A DNA stretch of 64,000 bases from Afifella sp. IM 167. GTDB taxonomy: Bacteria; Pseudomonadota; Alphaproteobacteria; Rhizobiales; Afifellaceae. The stretch is from assembly GCF_020144925.1 (NCBI RefSeq), contig NZ_NSLC01000002.1, positions 1-64,000 on the forward strand. The letters are read 5' to 3'. Below, one piece after another: positions 50,538 through 64,000 of this stretch (its first letter is position 1; every line of letters begins with the position of its first letter). The notes under the pieces were generated by a model. That model worked only from the letters and a program-made list of their open reading frames with translations. It was not told the DNA's origin and searched no databases. The position numbers and the translations under genes were made by a program.

Positions 50538-51785
50538 TCAGGCGGCGCGGGCGAGGCCGATCTCCGACCAGATGGCGCCGAGCGCCTCGATCAGATGGTC
50601 GATGTCGAAGTCCGAATGCAGCGGCGAGGGCGTGATCCGCAGGCGCTCGGTGCCGCGCTCCACGGTCGGATAATTGATCGGCTGCACATAGATCCCGTAC
50701 TGGGTCATCAGCCGGTCGCTGATCTGCTTGCACAGCACCGGATCGCCCACCATCACCGGCACGATGTGGCTCTCATTGGCAAGGTGCGGCACGCCGATCT
50801 CGTCGAGCCGGCGGCGCACGGTGGCGACGCGCTCGCGCTGGCGCTGGCGCTCGGCATCGCTGGTCTTGAGATGGCGGATGGAGGCGAGGGCGCCCGCGGC
50901 GACCGAAGGCGGCAGCGCCGTGGTGAAGATGAAGCCCGAGGCGAAGCTGCGCACGAAGTCGCAGAGCGCCGTGGAGGCGGCGATATAGCCGCCCATCACG
51001 CCGAATGCCTTGGCGAGCGTGCCCTCGATCACCGTCAGGCGATGGGCGACGTCGTCGCGCTCGGAGATGCCGCCGCCGCGCTCGCCGTAAAGGCCGACCG
51101 CATGCACCTCGTCGAGATAGGTCATGGCGCCGTGCTTGTCGGCGACGTCGCAGATCTCGGCGATCGGAGCGATGTCGCCGTCCATCGAATAGACCGACTC
51201 GAAGGCGACGAGCTTGGGCTGCTCCGGCGGCAGCGTGGACAGCTTGGCGTCGAGATCTTCCGGATCGTTATGCGCGAAGATGAGGCGCTCGGCGCGGCTG
51301 TGGCGGATGCCCTCGATCATCGAGGCGTGGTTCTTGGCATCCGACAGCACGACGCATCCCGGTATCTTGGAGGCGAGTGTCCCGAGTGTCGCCCAGTTGG
51401 AGACGTAGCCGGAGGTGAAGACGAGGGCGTTCTCCTTGCCGTGCAGGTCGGCGAGCTCCTTCTCCAGAAGCACATGGTAGTGGTTCGTGCCGGAGATGTT
51501 GCGCGTTCCGCCGGCGCCGGCGCCGCAGCGGCCGAGGGCGAAGTGCATGGCGTCGATGACGAGCGCGTTCTGGCCCATGGCGAGATAGTCGTTCGAGCAC
51601 CACACGGTCACTTCGGCCCGGCCGCGCTCGCGGTAGTGCGTGGCGCGCGGAAACTCGCCCGCATGGCGCTCCAGATCGGCGAAGACGCGGTAGCGCCCCT
51701 CGCGGCGAAGCCCGTCCAGTTCCTTCTCAAAGAACGCTTCGTAATCCATGGATCGGCTCCCGCTATCGCGATTGTCGCTGTTCAT
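50538..51785 (-). CDS. hemA: 5-aminolevulinate synthase
   Basis: 415 residues from the ATG at 51785, 3 bp after the puhE stop; a second in-frame ATG at 51749 ([11 protein letters not shown]) matches the usual HemA start and gives 403 residues. It is the PLP enzyme that condenses glycine and succinyl-CoA, the first step of tetrapyrrole synthesis. Visible motifs are [17 protein letters not shown], the cofactor-facing [12 protein letters not shown], and the PLP lysine in EGTLAKAFG. It is last in the long minus-strand photosynthesis unit. Confidence 0.96.
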   Translation of the reverse strand: MNSDNRDSGSRSMDYEAFFEKELDGLRREGRYRVFADLERHAGEFPRATHYRERGRAEVTVWCSNDYLAMGQNALVIDAMHFALGRCGAGAGGTRNISGTNHYHVLLEKELADLHGKENALVFTSGYVSNWATLGTLASKIPGCVVLSDAKNHASMIEGIRHSRAERLIFAHNDPEDLDAKLSTLPPEQPKLVAFESVYSMDGDIAPIAEICDVADKHGAMTYLDEVHAVGLYGERGGGISERDDVAHRLTVIEGTLAKAFGVMGGYIAASTALCDFVRSFASGFIFTTALPPSVAAGALASIRHLKTSDAERQRQRERVATVRRRLDEIGVPHLANESHIVPVMVGDPVLCKQISDRLMTQYGIYVQPINYPTVERGTERLRITPSPLHSDFDIDHLIEALGAIWSEIGLARAA

Positions 51786-51788
51786 CGG

Positions 51789-52673
51789 TCAATCTCCAGA
51801 AGGTGGCGCGCCAACGGTCCCGAAGGCGGGACGCGCCGGCATGGGCCCGTGCGTGGTCGCCGGGCTCATGCGGCTTGCGGCCGCGGAGCGCGCGCGGGCC
51901 CGGCGGGACCGGTTCTTCTCGTGCGACTTCAGCCCCCATTTCCACAGTGCGTCCGCCGGCAGGGGCAGCACCATGAACCAGTGTTCCAGAAGGGCGAGGG
52001 CCATGAGCGTGGCGAGGAAGGTGAAGGCTGAGGCTTCAAAGCTGTTCTCGGCGGTGACCGCGCCTGCGGCGAAGAGGACCGCGGCGCCTGTCGCGATCGT
52101 CACGGAGAGCGGGAAGAGCGGGTTCATCGCCCGCTTCTGCATGAAGCTCCGCAGATAGAGCAGGCTGTCCGGCAGGAGCTTCTCGCCGAGATTGCGCACG
52201 CCGAGGAAGAGATTGAACTTCGCCGAAAGGCGCATCCCCCACAGGATCATGAACGTGCCGAGGCCGACGAAATTGTCGCCGCGCCAGGTGAGCGCCAGGA
52301 TGGCGAGCGCCGAGGCGAGGATGGCGAGCTCATGGTAGAGGATCGTCTGCACGGCGAGAAAGAAGCGCCTTCCGACGGGCGTCTTGCGCGGGCAGGTCGT
52401 CTTGCGGGGCCCGGTGACGTAGCCCATCAGGAAGCTGATCTCGTGCCAGCCCCAGGCGAAGATGCCGCAGGTGAAGGCGAGGAAGGCGCCGTGGACGGTG
52501 TCGTCGTCGGCGCTCACCGACAGCCCCCAGAGGGAGACGACGAGCATCACCGTCGCTCCGAGCATGCTCCACCGGAAGGTCGAGCGGGGCAGGCCGTCCA
52601 GATAGAGGATCGCCCCGGTGGAGAACCACCAGACGAAGAGCGTGTAGACGATGGGAAGGGCGTAGATGGCCAC
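51789..52673 (-). CDS. puhE: photosynthetic complex assembly protein PuhE
   Basis: 294 residues, DUF3623 family. Eight or so hydrophobic helices; it starts MAIYALPIVYTLFVWWFSTG and contains FAWGWHEISFLMGYVTGPRK and LWGMRLSAKFNLFLGVRNLG. The C-terminal 40 residues are basic/Ala-rich and not conserved. In Rhodobacter it modulates bacteriochlorophyll content. It lies between acsF and hemA, as in other purple bacteria. Confidence 0.92.
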   Translation of the reverse strand: MAIYALPIVYTLFVWWFSTGAILYLDGLPRSTFRWSMLGATVMLVVSLWGLSVSADDDTVHGAFLAFTCGIFAWGWHEISFLMGYVTGPRKTTCPRKTPVGRRFFLAVQTILYHELAILASALAILALTWRGDNFVGLGTFMILWGMRLSAKFNLFLGVRNLGEKLLPDSLLYLRSFMQKRAMNPLFPLSVTIATGAAVLFAAGAVTAENSFEASAFTFLATLMALALLEHWFMVLPLPADALWKWGLKSHEKNRSRRARARSAAASRMSPATTHGPMPARPAFGTVGAPPSGD

Positions 52674-52685
52674 TTCCTGCTTCTC

Positions 52686-53753
52686 CTACCAGGCGGGGAC
52701 GAGCCGGCTTTCGGCCGGCACGGCGTTTTCCTTTGTCGGCAGCAGGTAGAGGCGCGCCAGAGTGATTCCCGCCACCGCCCCCCAGCCGAGCTGCCGCACG
52801 GCGCCGCCGATCCCGCCGGCCCGCTTGGCCGCGGACATGGCGTCGCTCGCCCGGCGCAGGCTCTCCAGCCCCGCATGGAACTTCGGATTGTCGATGTCGA
52901 GCGTCAGCGGGAAGACCTGACGGGAGATCTCGCTGGTGATGCGGAAGACCTTGTAGTCGTACTCGGTCGGGTCGATGTGCAGCGCCTTGTGGAATTCCGG
53001 CCGCACATGGTCGCGCACATACATGGTCGCGAAGACGGCCAGAACGAAGAAGCGCACCCAGTACTTGTTGAGCCCGCGCGTCACATGCGGATTCGCCCGC
53101 ATCAGAAGCGCGAAGGCCTCGCCGTGGCGGAACTCGTCGTTGCACCACTGCTCGAACCATTTGAAGATCGGATGGAAGCGGAACTCGGGGTGCTGCTCCA
53201 GATGCCGGAAGATGGTGATGTAGCGGGCGTAGCCGATCTTCTCCGACAGATAGGTGGCGTAGAAGATGAATTTCGGCCGGAAGAAGGTGTACTTCTTCGT
53301 GCGCGTCAGGAAGCCGAGATCGACGCCGATGTCGAAATCCTTGAGCGCGTCGTTGATGAAGCCGGCATGGCGCGCCTCGTCGCGGCTCATATAGCGGAAG
53401 AGCTCGCAGATATCGGGGTTCGTGCCGCGCTTCTTCATCTCCGCATAGAGCACGCAGCCGGAGAATTCCGCCGTCAGCGAGGAGACGAGGAAGTCGACGA
53501 ACTCCTTGCGCAGGCCCTCCGGCAGGTCCTCCAGCTTGACGTCGTCCCAGGCCTCGGTGCGCTTGAAATGGTCCTTGTTCGGATCGCTCTTCATTTCGGC
53601 GATCAGCGCGTCCCATTCCTTGCGCACGGGCTCCACGTCGATCGCGTCGAGCTCGTCGAAGTCGGTGGTGTAGAAGCGCGGACTGAGGACCGTGCTTTCC
53701 TGGGCCTGGCGGGTCGTCTCGTTGGGGGCGAGAGAGAGATGTTCGATCGTCAT
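52686..53753 (-). CDS. acsF: aerobic Mg-protoporphyrin IX monomethyl ester cyclase
   Basis: 355 residues. It is a diiron oxygenase that forms ring E of chlorophyll using O2. The two Glu/His iron sites are visible in [15 protein letters not shown] with [10 protein letters not shown], and in [14 protein letters not shown]. Its presence means the cluster can make bacteriochlorophyll in air. It overlaps the upstream small gene by 4 bp (ATGA). Confidence 0.97.
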   Translation of the reverse strand: MTIEHLSLAPNETTRQAQESTVLSPRFYTTDFDELDAIDVEPVRKEWDALIAEMKSDPNKDHFKRTEAWDDVKLEDLPEGLRKEFVDFLVSSLTAEFSGCVLYAEMKKRGTNPDICELFRYMSRDEARHAGFINDALKDFDIGVDLGFLTRTKKYTFFRPKFIFYATYLSEKIGYARYITIFRHLEQHPEFRFHPIFKWFEQWCNDEFRHGEAFALLMRANPHVTRGLNKYWVRFFVLAVFATMYVRDHVRPEFHKALHIDPTEYDYKVFRITSEISRQVFPLTLDIDNPKFHAGLESLRRASDAMSAAKRAGGIGGAVRQLGWGAVAGITLARLYLLPTKENAVPAESRLVPAW

Positions 53754-54052
53754 AGCCTGCTTTCCGAGGAGAAACTGAATTCCAGGAGTTCCATGAACTC
53801 CAGGTCGCCGGTCATGCGTGTCCAGGCCCGTTCCAGGGCGTTCGCCCGTGTCACGGTCGCCATGCGGTGGAAGGAGGCCTTCTCACCATAGGGCACGACG
53901 ATCGGCTCGCCGTCGACGCGCACCGCATCCCCGGGCCGGATCTCAAGGTCTCCCTCAAGCTCGACATGGGCATGCAGGCTGTCGAAGGTGTTTTCTACCT
54001 CGATGGTGCAGGGCACCGTGATGGTTTTTCGGCCGACCGAACCAAAGATCAT
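53750..54052 (-). CDS. conserved photosynthesis-cluster protein, 100 residues
   Basis: The frame [20 protein letters not shown] continues to [10 protein letters not shown]; no transmembrane segment. The middle, [20 protein letters not shown], looks like a small beta-barrel. It overlaps puhC and acsF by 4 bp on each side. A small gene in this position is common in purple bacteria (a puhD position in Rhodobacter), but it does not look like the short membrane PuhD. Function unknown; likely linked to AcsF or complex assembly. Confidence 0.75.
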   Translation of the reverse strand: MIFGSVGRKTITVPCTIEVENTFDSLHAHVELEGDLEIRPGDAVRVDGEPIVVPYGEKASFHRMATVTRANALERAWTRMTGDLEFMELLEFSFSSESRL

Positions 54053-54507
54053 CGCGTCTGGCTCCCCTCGTGGAGAAGCTCGGCGAAGACATGCGCGTTG
54101 GTCGGGCCGAATGCGTCCAGCGCCACAAGGCGTCCGGTCGCGGGATCTTCCAGGAAAATATGTCCGTCCGTCCAGGTCATCAGACGGAAGGGAGCATCGC
54201 TGCCGATGCCGCTGAGATGGCGGGCCCGTGCAAGCCCGCGCAACGTGGCGCGCAGGAAGCCGTTGGTGCCGGGCGCCATCACCGTGATCTTCTCGCGGGT
54301 GGCGCCGTCATAGACGCCGACGCCGCCATCCGCCTGGTCGACGAAGACGAGCTCGCGGCTTTCCACCACGCTGCCTTCCGGCATGCGCGTCTTGCCGAGC
54401 CCCGTCAGGCTGCCGCCGGCCGCGAGCAGGATGGCCGCGGTCAGGAGCACGCCCACCGCGATCAGCGGAGCGCGGGGAAACGGGGCCTGGTGGGTCATGC
54501 TGCTCAC
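54049..54507 (-). CDS. puhC: photosynthetic complex assembly protein PuhC
   Basis: 152 residues from a GTG at 54507, chosen because GAGGAG lies 6 bases before it; the ATG at 54498 is the alternative. One transmembrane helix (about 14-34, LIAVGVLLTAAILLAAGG) is followed by a periplasmic domain with GVYDGATREKI and GTNGFLRATLRGLARAR. It assists assembly of the reaction centre and LH1. Confidence 0.88.
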   Translation of the reverse strand: MSSMTHQAPFPRAPLIAVGVLLTAAILLAAGGSLTGLGKTRMPEGSVVESRELVFVDQADGGVGVYDGATREKITVMAPGTNGFLRATLRGLARARHLSGIGSDAPFRLMTWTDGHIFLEDPATGRLVALDAFGPTNAHVFAELLHEGSQTR

Positions 54508-54517
54508 GTCGTTCTCC

Positions 54518-55201
54518 TCATGCGGCCGCAGGTGCCTGCGACTGCCACTTGGCGGATCCGTCGCCCGTTTCCGCCGAAGCCTCGCCCTTGTGCGCCTCAC
54601 CCTGCCGCGTCTCTTCCGCCGGCCCGGTCTGGGCGAGGGCCTTGGACAGGAGCGCGGCGACCGTCTCCGCATCCGGCACCGCCCGCATGAGCGGCTCCGG
54701 TCGCTTGATCCGCCACGGGCGGGCATGCGGCCACAGCGCGAAATAGGCGACATGGCGGCCCGGCAGGAGCGTCAGGACGATCTCGCCGGTGCCAGTCTTG
54801 TCATACACCTTCAGCCCGGCCGATTCGACCGCGGAGAAGGGAATATTGAGGCTCATCGGCATCGCCACGCCCGTACGGATGACGAGGCGCTTGTTGGTGA
54901 TGGTGTAGACCGATGTGCGGGCGATGAAATAGCCGTAGGCGTAGAAGATCGCCATGGCGACCACGGCGGCGCAGAAGAGCCACCCGGCGGCCAGCGCCAC
55001 GTCCGCCGCGCTCCCGCCGGACAGGACCACCGAAGTGATCCGCACGGCGAGGAGGACGGCGAAATAGACCGTGAGCGTCGGCAGATGGAAGACGCGCCGG
55101 GCCAGAAGGCCCCAGCGCGGCTCCCCTTGCCAGAGGACCCGTTCCCCTTTCGGCAGCGCGCCAGGCACGCCCCGGATGGGTTCGGAGTCGAATTCACTCA
55201 C
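54518..55201 (-). CDS. puhB: photosynthetic complex assembly protein PuhB
   Basis: 227 residues. The N-terminus has LPKGERVLWQGEPRWGLLARRVF; two hydrophobic helices follow (FAVLLAVRITSVVLSG and VALAAGWLFCAAVVAMAIFY). Then comes a bacterial PH-like domain (SVYTITNKRLVIRTGVAMPM, IVLTLLPGRHVAYF). It is needed for reaction-centre assembly in Rhodobacter. The start overlaps puhA by 4 bp. Confidence 0.93.
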   Translation of the reverse strand: MSEFDSEPIRGVPGALPKGERVLWQGEPRWGLLARRVFHLPTLTVYFAVLLAVRITSVVLSGGSAADVALAAGWLFCAAVVAMAIFYAYGYFIARTSVYTITNKRLVIRTGVAMPMSLNIPFSAVESAGLKVYDKTGTGEIVLTLLPGRHVAYFALWPHARPWRIKRPEPLMRAVPDAETVAALLSKALAQTGPAEETRQGEAHKGEASAETGDGSAKWQSQAPAAA

Positions 55202-55959
55202 AGCAGCGGCTCCTGGCGGTCAGGCGTCGCATAGAGCAGGCCGCCACCGAAGTAGCCCATGATGCGGTCTTCCTCGCGCATGGTGATCTGCGTGGCGCTG
55301 GCCGTCGCCGGAACGTCGGCGAACTGCTTGGCCACGAGGGCATTCACCTTCACGCGGCGCAGCGCACCGCTGATGGTGGCGAGGTTGGACGGCACCAGCG
55401 CCGTGCCGCCTTCGTTGAGGTCGACCTGCAGGTAGCGGATCATCGGATCCGACCGGTCGACCCACACGTCGTCGACGGTACCGACGATGACGCGGTCGGC
55501 CGCTTCCACGAGCATGCCACGCGGATCGGGATCGCGCGGATCGAGGAAGTGGTCGTCGACACTGGCGAGCGGCACGATCTTCGCTTCGCCTTCCAGCGTC
55601 AGCTCGGGCTCGTTGGACCGCTCCGAATAGGCAGCCGGGCCGATGCCGTCGACCAGCGGATTGCCGACCGGCATGAACGGCGAGCCGAGGGCCACGCCGG
55701 CCGGGGTCACCCGGGGATCGGCGGCGTCCACGCGGCCGGATTTGGCGATGCTGCCGTCATGCAGCCTGAAGAGCTTCGGCTCCGGAACGTCCGGGAAACC
55801 GATGACGGCCTCGCCGCCGGCGCGCTCGGCGACCAGCGGATAGCCTTCGCGCTTGTCTTCGCGGCGAAGGTAGATGATCAGACCGGCAAAAAAGATCCAG
55901 AAGGCGTAAAGCACCATCTGGGCGACATCCATGTGACTCGTAAGTGCTCCGGCGGGCAT
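55198..55959 (-). CDS. puhA: reaction centre H subunit
   Basis: 253 residues. One N-terminal helix (about 10-31, MVLYAFWIFFAGLIIYLRRE) is followed by a cytoplasmic PRC-barrel domain with VGTVDDVWVDRSDPMIRYLQ and EEDRIMGYFGGGLLYATPDRQEPLL near the end. It covers the quinone side of the L/M core and supports proton uptake to QB. GGAGG precedes the ATG. It follows lhaA in the bchB-H-L-M-lhaA-puh order. Confidence 0.97.
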   Translation of the reverse strand: MPAGALTSHMDVAQMVLYAFWIFFAGLIIYLRREDKREGYPLVAERAGGEAVIGFPDVPEPKLFRLHDGSIAKSGRVDAADPRVTPAGVALGSPFMPVGNPLVDGIGPAAYSERSNEPELTLEGEAKIVPLASVDDHFLDPRDPDPRGMLVEAADRVIVGTVDDVWVDRSDPMIRYLQVDLNEGGTALVPSNLATISGALRRVKVNALVAKQFADVPATASATQITMREEDRIMGYFGGGLLYATPDRQEPLL

Positions 55960-55981
55960 TGATAACCTCCATTAGCAACGG

Positions 55982-57415
55982 TTAGCCGGGAAACTCGGCC
56001 AGACCGAAGGACGATGATGGATCGGAGCGTGTTCGCCCCCCCGACCCGACGAGCGGCCCGACTGCCACCAATGTGGCTGCGAGCAGCGCGATCTCGATGT
56101 GATAAACGATACTATATCCGGCGGCGGGCCCCGTAAGAGCCGGGCCGAGAAGCCCTTGCGCCGCAAGATTGGAGAAACCGTCGCGGATTGCGCCGCCAAG
56201 CGCAATTGCGCAGCCCGCCGCAGTCGCCTGAACGGCGCCCCAGGCCCCGAGGGCAAGCCCTCCATGGCCTTCTTCGGCGAGTTCCATCGCGGCGGTGAGT
56301 GTCCCGACGGAGAAAAGGCCGCTGCCGAAACCGATCACGGTCGTGCCGATTCGGAAGAGCAGCGCCGAATCGAGCGGCGCGGCGAAGACCACCGCCGCGA
56401 AGGCGGCGATGCCGGCAAGCCCGCCATAGGCGGCGAGCCGGTGCGGGTCGGCGCCGCGCCCGAGCATCCGTGCGGCGAGCGCGAAGCCGACGAGCGAGCC
56501 GCCGGCCAGAAGCGCGGTCAGCTGCGTGGTCGAGCTGACGCTCAGATGCAGCACTTCGCCCCCATAAGGCTCCAGCAGGATGTCCTGCATGGAAAAGCCG
56601 GCCGTGCCGAGCCCGACGGCGACGAGAAGGCGGCTCGCCCGCCCGCCCTGGATGAAGGAGCCCCAGGCCTCGCGGAAGCGCGGCCGCGGCGTATCCATCG
56701 CCGTCTTCGAAGGGTCGCGCGCCTCCTGCTTCCACAGCGCGAAGACGTTGAGCACGAAGGTGACGAAGGCCGCGCCCTGGATCACCTGGATCAGCCGGAA
56801 CGGGCTGAAATTGTCGAGCAGCAGGCCGAAGATCAGCGCCGAGGCCAGCATGCCGAGAAGCAGCATGACGTAGAGCAGCGCCACGACCCGCGGGCGCGCC
56901 TTGGCGGGCGCCAGATCGTTGGCGAGCGCAAGGCCGGCCGTCTGGGTCGTGTGCAGACCCGCGCCGACGAGCAGGAAGGCGAGCGCCGCGCCGGCCTGTC
57001 CGGCATAGGGCGGGGCGTTGGTGCCTTCCGAAAGCACCAGAAGGGCGAACGGCATGATGGCGAGGCCGCCGAACTGGATCAGCGTGCCCATCCAGATATA
57101 GGGAACGCGCTTCCAGCCGAGCAGCGAGCGGTGGGTGTCGGAGCGGAAGCCGATCAGGGCGCGGAACGGCGCCACGACGAGCGGCAGGGAGACCATCAGC
57201 GAGACGAGCCAGGCATGCACGCCGAGCTCCACGATCATCACCCGGTTGAGCGTGCCGTTGAGCAGCGCCACGGCCATGCCGACCGAGACCTGGAACAGGG
57301 AAAGACGCAGAAGCCGGCCGAGCGGAAGCTCTGTCGTTGCGGCGTCCGCGAACGGCAGGAATCGTGGCCCCAGAAGGAGCCAGGTCTTGGTCATGGTCTC
57401 GTTGAGCCGTCTCAT
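55982..57415 (-). CDS. lhaA: LH1 assembly protein LhaA (PucC family)
   Basis: 477 residues, about 12 helices, MFS-related PucC/LhaA family. It helps LH1 assembly, possibly by handling bacteriochlorophyll. Conserved features are LNGTLNRVMIVELGVHAWLV, RSDTHRSLLGWKRVPYIWMG and MQDILLEPYGGEVLHLS. The ATG at 57415 (MRRLNETMTKTWLLLGPRFLPF) overlaps the bchM stop; the frame runs on to 57487. Confidence 0.93.
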   Translation of the reverse strand: MRRLNETMTKTWLLLGPRFLPFADAATTELPLGRLLRLSLFQVSVGMAVALLNGTLNRVMIVELGVHAWLVSLMVSLPLVVAPFRALIGFRSDTHRSLLGWKRVPYIWMGTLIQFGGLAIMPFALLVLSEGTNAPPYAGQAGAALAFLLVGAGLHTTQTAGLALANDLAPAKARPRVVALLYVMLLLGMLASALIFGLLLDNFSPFRLIQVIQGAAFVTFVLNVFALWKQEARDPSKTAMDTPRPRFREAWGSFIQGGRASRLLVAVGLGTAGFSMQDILLEPYGGEVLHLSVSSTTQLTALLAGGSLVGFALAARMLGRGADPHRLAAYGGLAGIAAFAAVVFAAPLDSALLFRIGTTVIGFGSGLFSVGTLTAAMELAEEGHGGLALGAWGAVQATAAGCAIALGGAIRDGFSNLAAQGLLGPALTGPAAGYSIVYHIEIALLAATLVAVGPLVGSGGRTRSDPSSSFGLAEFPG

Positions 57416-58112
57416 GCCGGCACGAGCTCCATTGCCTGAGAAGTATAAAAGCCGCTTACGATACGCCGGGTCCGGCCCGGCCGCCATTGGGCGAGCGAGG
57501 GTGTCGCAGCGACCAGCTGGCGCAGCCTTTTCGCGCCGATCGGCTCGATCGCGGGCGCGCGGTCGCTCCTGGGAAAGAACCCGCCGGCAAAGTGCATCGC
57601 CGAGAGGAGGGCGGTGCGCGGGGCGAAGGTGAAGACCACGCCCGAACGGCTCCGCTGCGAGAGTTTCGTCAGCATGTCGACGAGGTCGCCCGCCTTGTAG
57701 TGGATGAGCGAATCCATCGCCACGACATGGTCGAACGTGCCGAGCGCCGGATCGAGCATGTCGCCGACCCGGAAATCGATGTTCTGCGCCGCCTCGTGCG
57801 GGCGCGCGCGCTCCTCGGCGAGCGCCACCAGCGAGGAGGAGAGATCCGTCGCCACCACCTCGGCGCCGCGGCGCGCCGCCTCCAGCGAGAGCGCCCCCGT
57901 GCCGCAGCCCGCATCGAGCAGGCGAAGGCCGGTCAGGTCCTGCGGAAGATAGGAAAGCAGCACGCCCCGCATCTCGTCGCGCCCGGCACGCACGGTCGCC
58001 CGGATGCGGCTCACGGGCGCATCGGAAGTCAGCCTGGACCAGGCCTCGGCCGCGGTGCGGTCGAAGTAGGTCTCAAGCTCTTCCCGGCGTTCCAGGTACG
58101 AGGCGGTCTGCA

Positions 58113-58113
<1 letters not shown>
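57412..58113 (-). CDS. bchM: Mg-protoporphyrin IX methyltransferase
   Basis: 233 residues, SAM-dependent methyltransferase. It esterifies the 13-propionate of Mg-protoporphyrin. The SAM site is RLLDAGCGTGALSLEAARRG and the substrate side has VAMDSLIHYKAGD. Starts MQTASYLERREELETYFD. The start overlaps the bchL stop by one base (TGATG), the end overlaps lhaA by 4 bp. Confidence 0.95.
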
Positions 58114-62705
<4,592 letters not shown>

Positions 62706-62731
<26 letters not shown>

Positions 62732-64000
62732 CGTACAATGTCTCGATCGTGATCGTTGCAAGGCCGCGCTCTTCCGCGAATCTCTCGGTGTTGCGGCGAG
62801 CCTTGCCCCGCACGAAGAACGGAATCTTCTTCAGTTCCTGTTCGGCTTCCGCCGCCCAGACGATGTCAGGTGCCACCGCGGCGCCGGCGCTCGCCGACGT
62901 CTCCGGTGTCACGACGGCAGGTTCGGCCGTTTGCGTGCCCGCTTCCTTGATCTGTGTCGGGGCCTCCTGCGGTGCGGCGCCATGTCCTAGGTGCGAGGGA
63001 TGCGCCTCGTCGTGGAACTCGAAATCGCCGCGGAACATGCCGAGGAGATGCTCTTCGAGCCCCATCATCAGCGGATGCACGAAGGCGTCGAAGATGACGT
63101 TGGCGCCCTCAAAGCCCATCTGCGGGGAGTAGCGCGCCGGAAAGTCCTGCACGTGCACAGGCGCCGAGATCACCGCGCACGGCACCCTCAGCCGCTTGGC
63201 GATGTGGCGCTCCATCTGCGTGCCGAGCACGAGTTCCGGATGCAGCTCGGCGACCTTCGCCTCCACTTCCAGGTAATCGTCGGTGATCAGCGGCTCGACG
63301 CCGTATGCCTCGGCGGCGGCGCGGATGTCGCGGGCGAATTCGCGGCTGTAGGTGCCGAGCCCGACGACCTTGTAGCCGAGCTCCTTGTCGGCGATGCGCG
63401 CCGCGGCCAGCGCATGCGTGGCGTCGCCGAAGATGAAGACGCGCTTGCCGGTGAGGTAGGTGGAATCGACCGAGCGCGAATACCAGGGAAGGCGCGAGGT
63501 TGCCCCGGCTAGCACCGGCTGCGGGTCGATGCCGGCCAGCTCGGCGACTTCCTTGACGAAATCGATGGTGGCGCCGACGCCGATCGGCACCGTCTTCGTC
63601 ATCGGCTGGCGAAAAGTGCGCTCCAGCCACTTGGCCGCCGTCGCCGCGATTTCCGGATAGAGCACGACGTTGAAATCGGCCTCGCCGAGACGCGCGATAT
63701 CGGCCGCATGCGCGCCGAGCGGCGCGGTGACGGCCACATCGACGCCGAGCCGGTCGAGCAGGCGCGTGATCTCGTCGACATCGTCGCGGTGGCGGAAGCC
63801 GAGCGCCGTGGCGCCGAGGAGGTTGCAGCGCGGCCGCCGCCCGGGCTCGCGCGCCGGCCGCTCCGAGCCGGGCGCCGGGGCGTGCGGTGAGGCAAGGGCG
63901 CGCACCAGATGGTAGAAGGTCTCCGAGGCGCCCCAGTTCTCCTTGCGCTGATAGGAGGGCAGCTCCAGCGGCACCACCGGCAGCGGCAGGCCGAGCGCCT
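62706..64000 (-). CDS. bchB: light-independent protochlorophyllide reductase subunit B, N-terminus outside the window
   Basis: The C-terminal 430 or so residues are seen; about 95 N-terminal residues lie beyond 64000. It is the NifK-like subunit of DPOR. It shows [43 protein letters not shown] and [21 protein letters not shown] Glu/Ala/Thr-rich linker leads to a C-terminal PCP-reductase domain ([21 protein letters not shown]). bchN and bchF are expected upstream in the next window. Confidence 0.95.

Overview
The window is high-GC DNA from a purple photosynthetic alphaproteobacterium. It carries about 35 kb (28.9-64.0 kb) of a photosynthesis gene cluster joined to a housekeeping block. The carB/greA, carA-yqeY-dnaG-rpoD order and the gene families suggest a Rhizobiales (Hyphomicrobiales)-like lineage; this is inference from gene content, not a phylogeny.

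Layout, left part (0-28.5 kb): 3' end of a cold-shock protein gene; an aspartate aminotransferase; two glutathione S-transferases; greA and carB; a small HTH-regulator/micro-protein module with three repeated operators; a zinc metallopeptidase and a DUF2937 protein; carA, yqeY and a DUF4396 protein; a quinone-reductase-like flavoprotein; an SDR/NTF2 pair divergent from an HxlR regulator; dnaG, rpoD, a SIMPL protein and a tRNA(CAU); a complete TRAP transporter (dctP-Q-M); a CaiB-type CoA-transferase; a GYF_2/DUF805 membrane protein; and a GAF-PAS-GGDEF-EAL protein.

Right part, the photosynthesis cluster: bchI-bchD-bchO-crtI-crtB (+), two small single-helix membrane proteins (+), crtC-crtD (-), crtE-crtF-bchC-bchX-bchY-bchZ-pufQ-like-pufB-pufA-pufL-pufM-pufC (+), then hemA-puhE-acsF-orf100-puhC-puhB-puhA-lhaA-bchM-bchL-bchH-bchB on the minus strand, with bchB running off the window. 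The two long operons converge on a gene-poor stretch at 49.87-50.46 kb that lies between two strong terminators.

Together the genes make 5-aminolevulinate (hemA), insert Mg (bchHID), methylate (bchM) and cyclise (acsF, oxygen-dependent), reduce ring D (bchLB, with bchN presumably just outside) and ring B (bchXYZ), and process the C3 group (bchC). They also make spheroidene/spirilloxanthin-type carotenoids (crtEBICDF), the LH1 antenna (pufBA, lhaA) and a quinone-type reaction centre (pufLM, puhA, tetraheme pufC, assembly factors puhBCE). Not seen in the window: puc (LH2), pufX, crtA, tspO, ppsR, bchE, bchG and bchP. TGT-N12-ACA (PpsR/CrtJ-type) sequences are seen before crtI and between crtD and crtE, with degenerate versions before bchC.

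No CRISPR array, insertion sequence or prophage was seen. No clearly novel multi-gene system stands out. The most unusual local items are the triple-operator module at 8.0-8.65 kb, the two micro-proteins at 35.6-36.0 kb, the missing downstream start codon of crtC, and the mutually exclusive hairpins between pufA and pufL.
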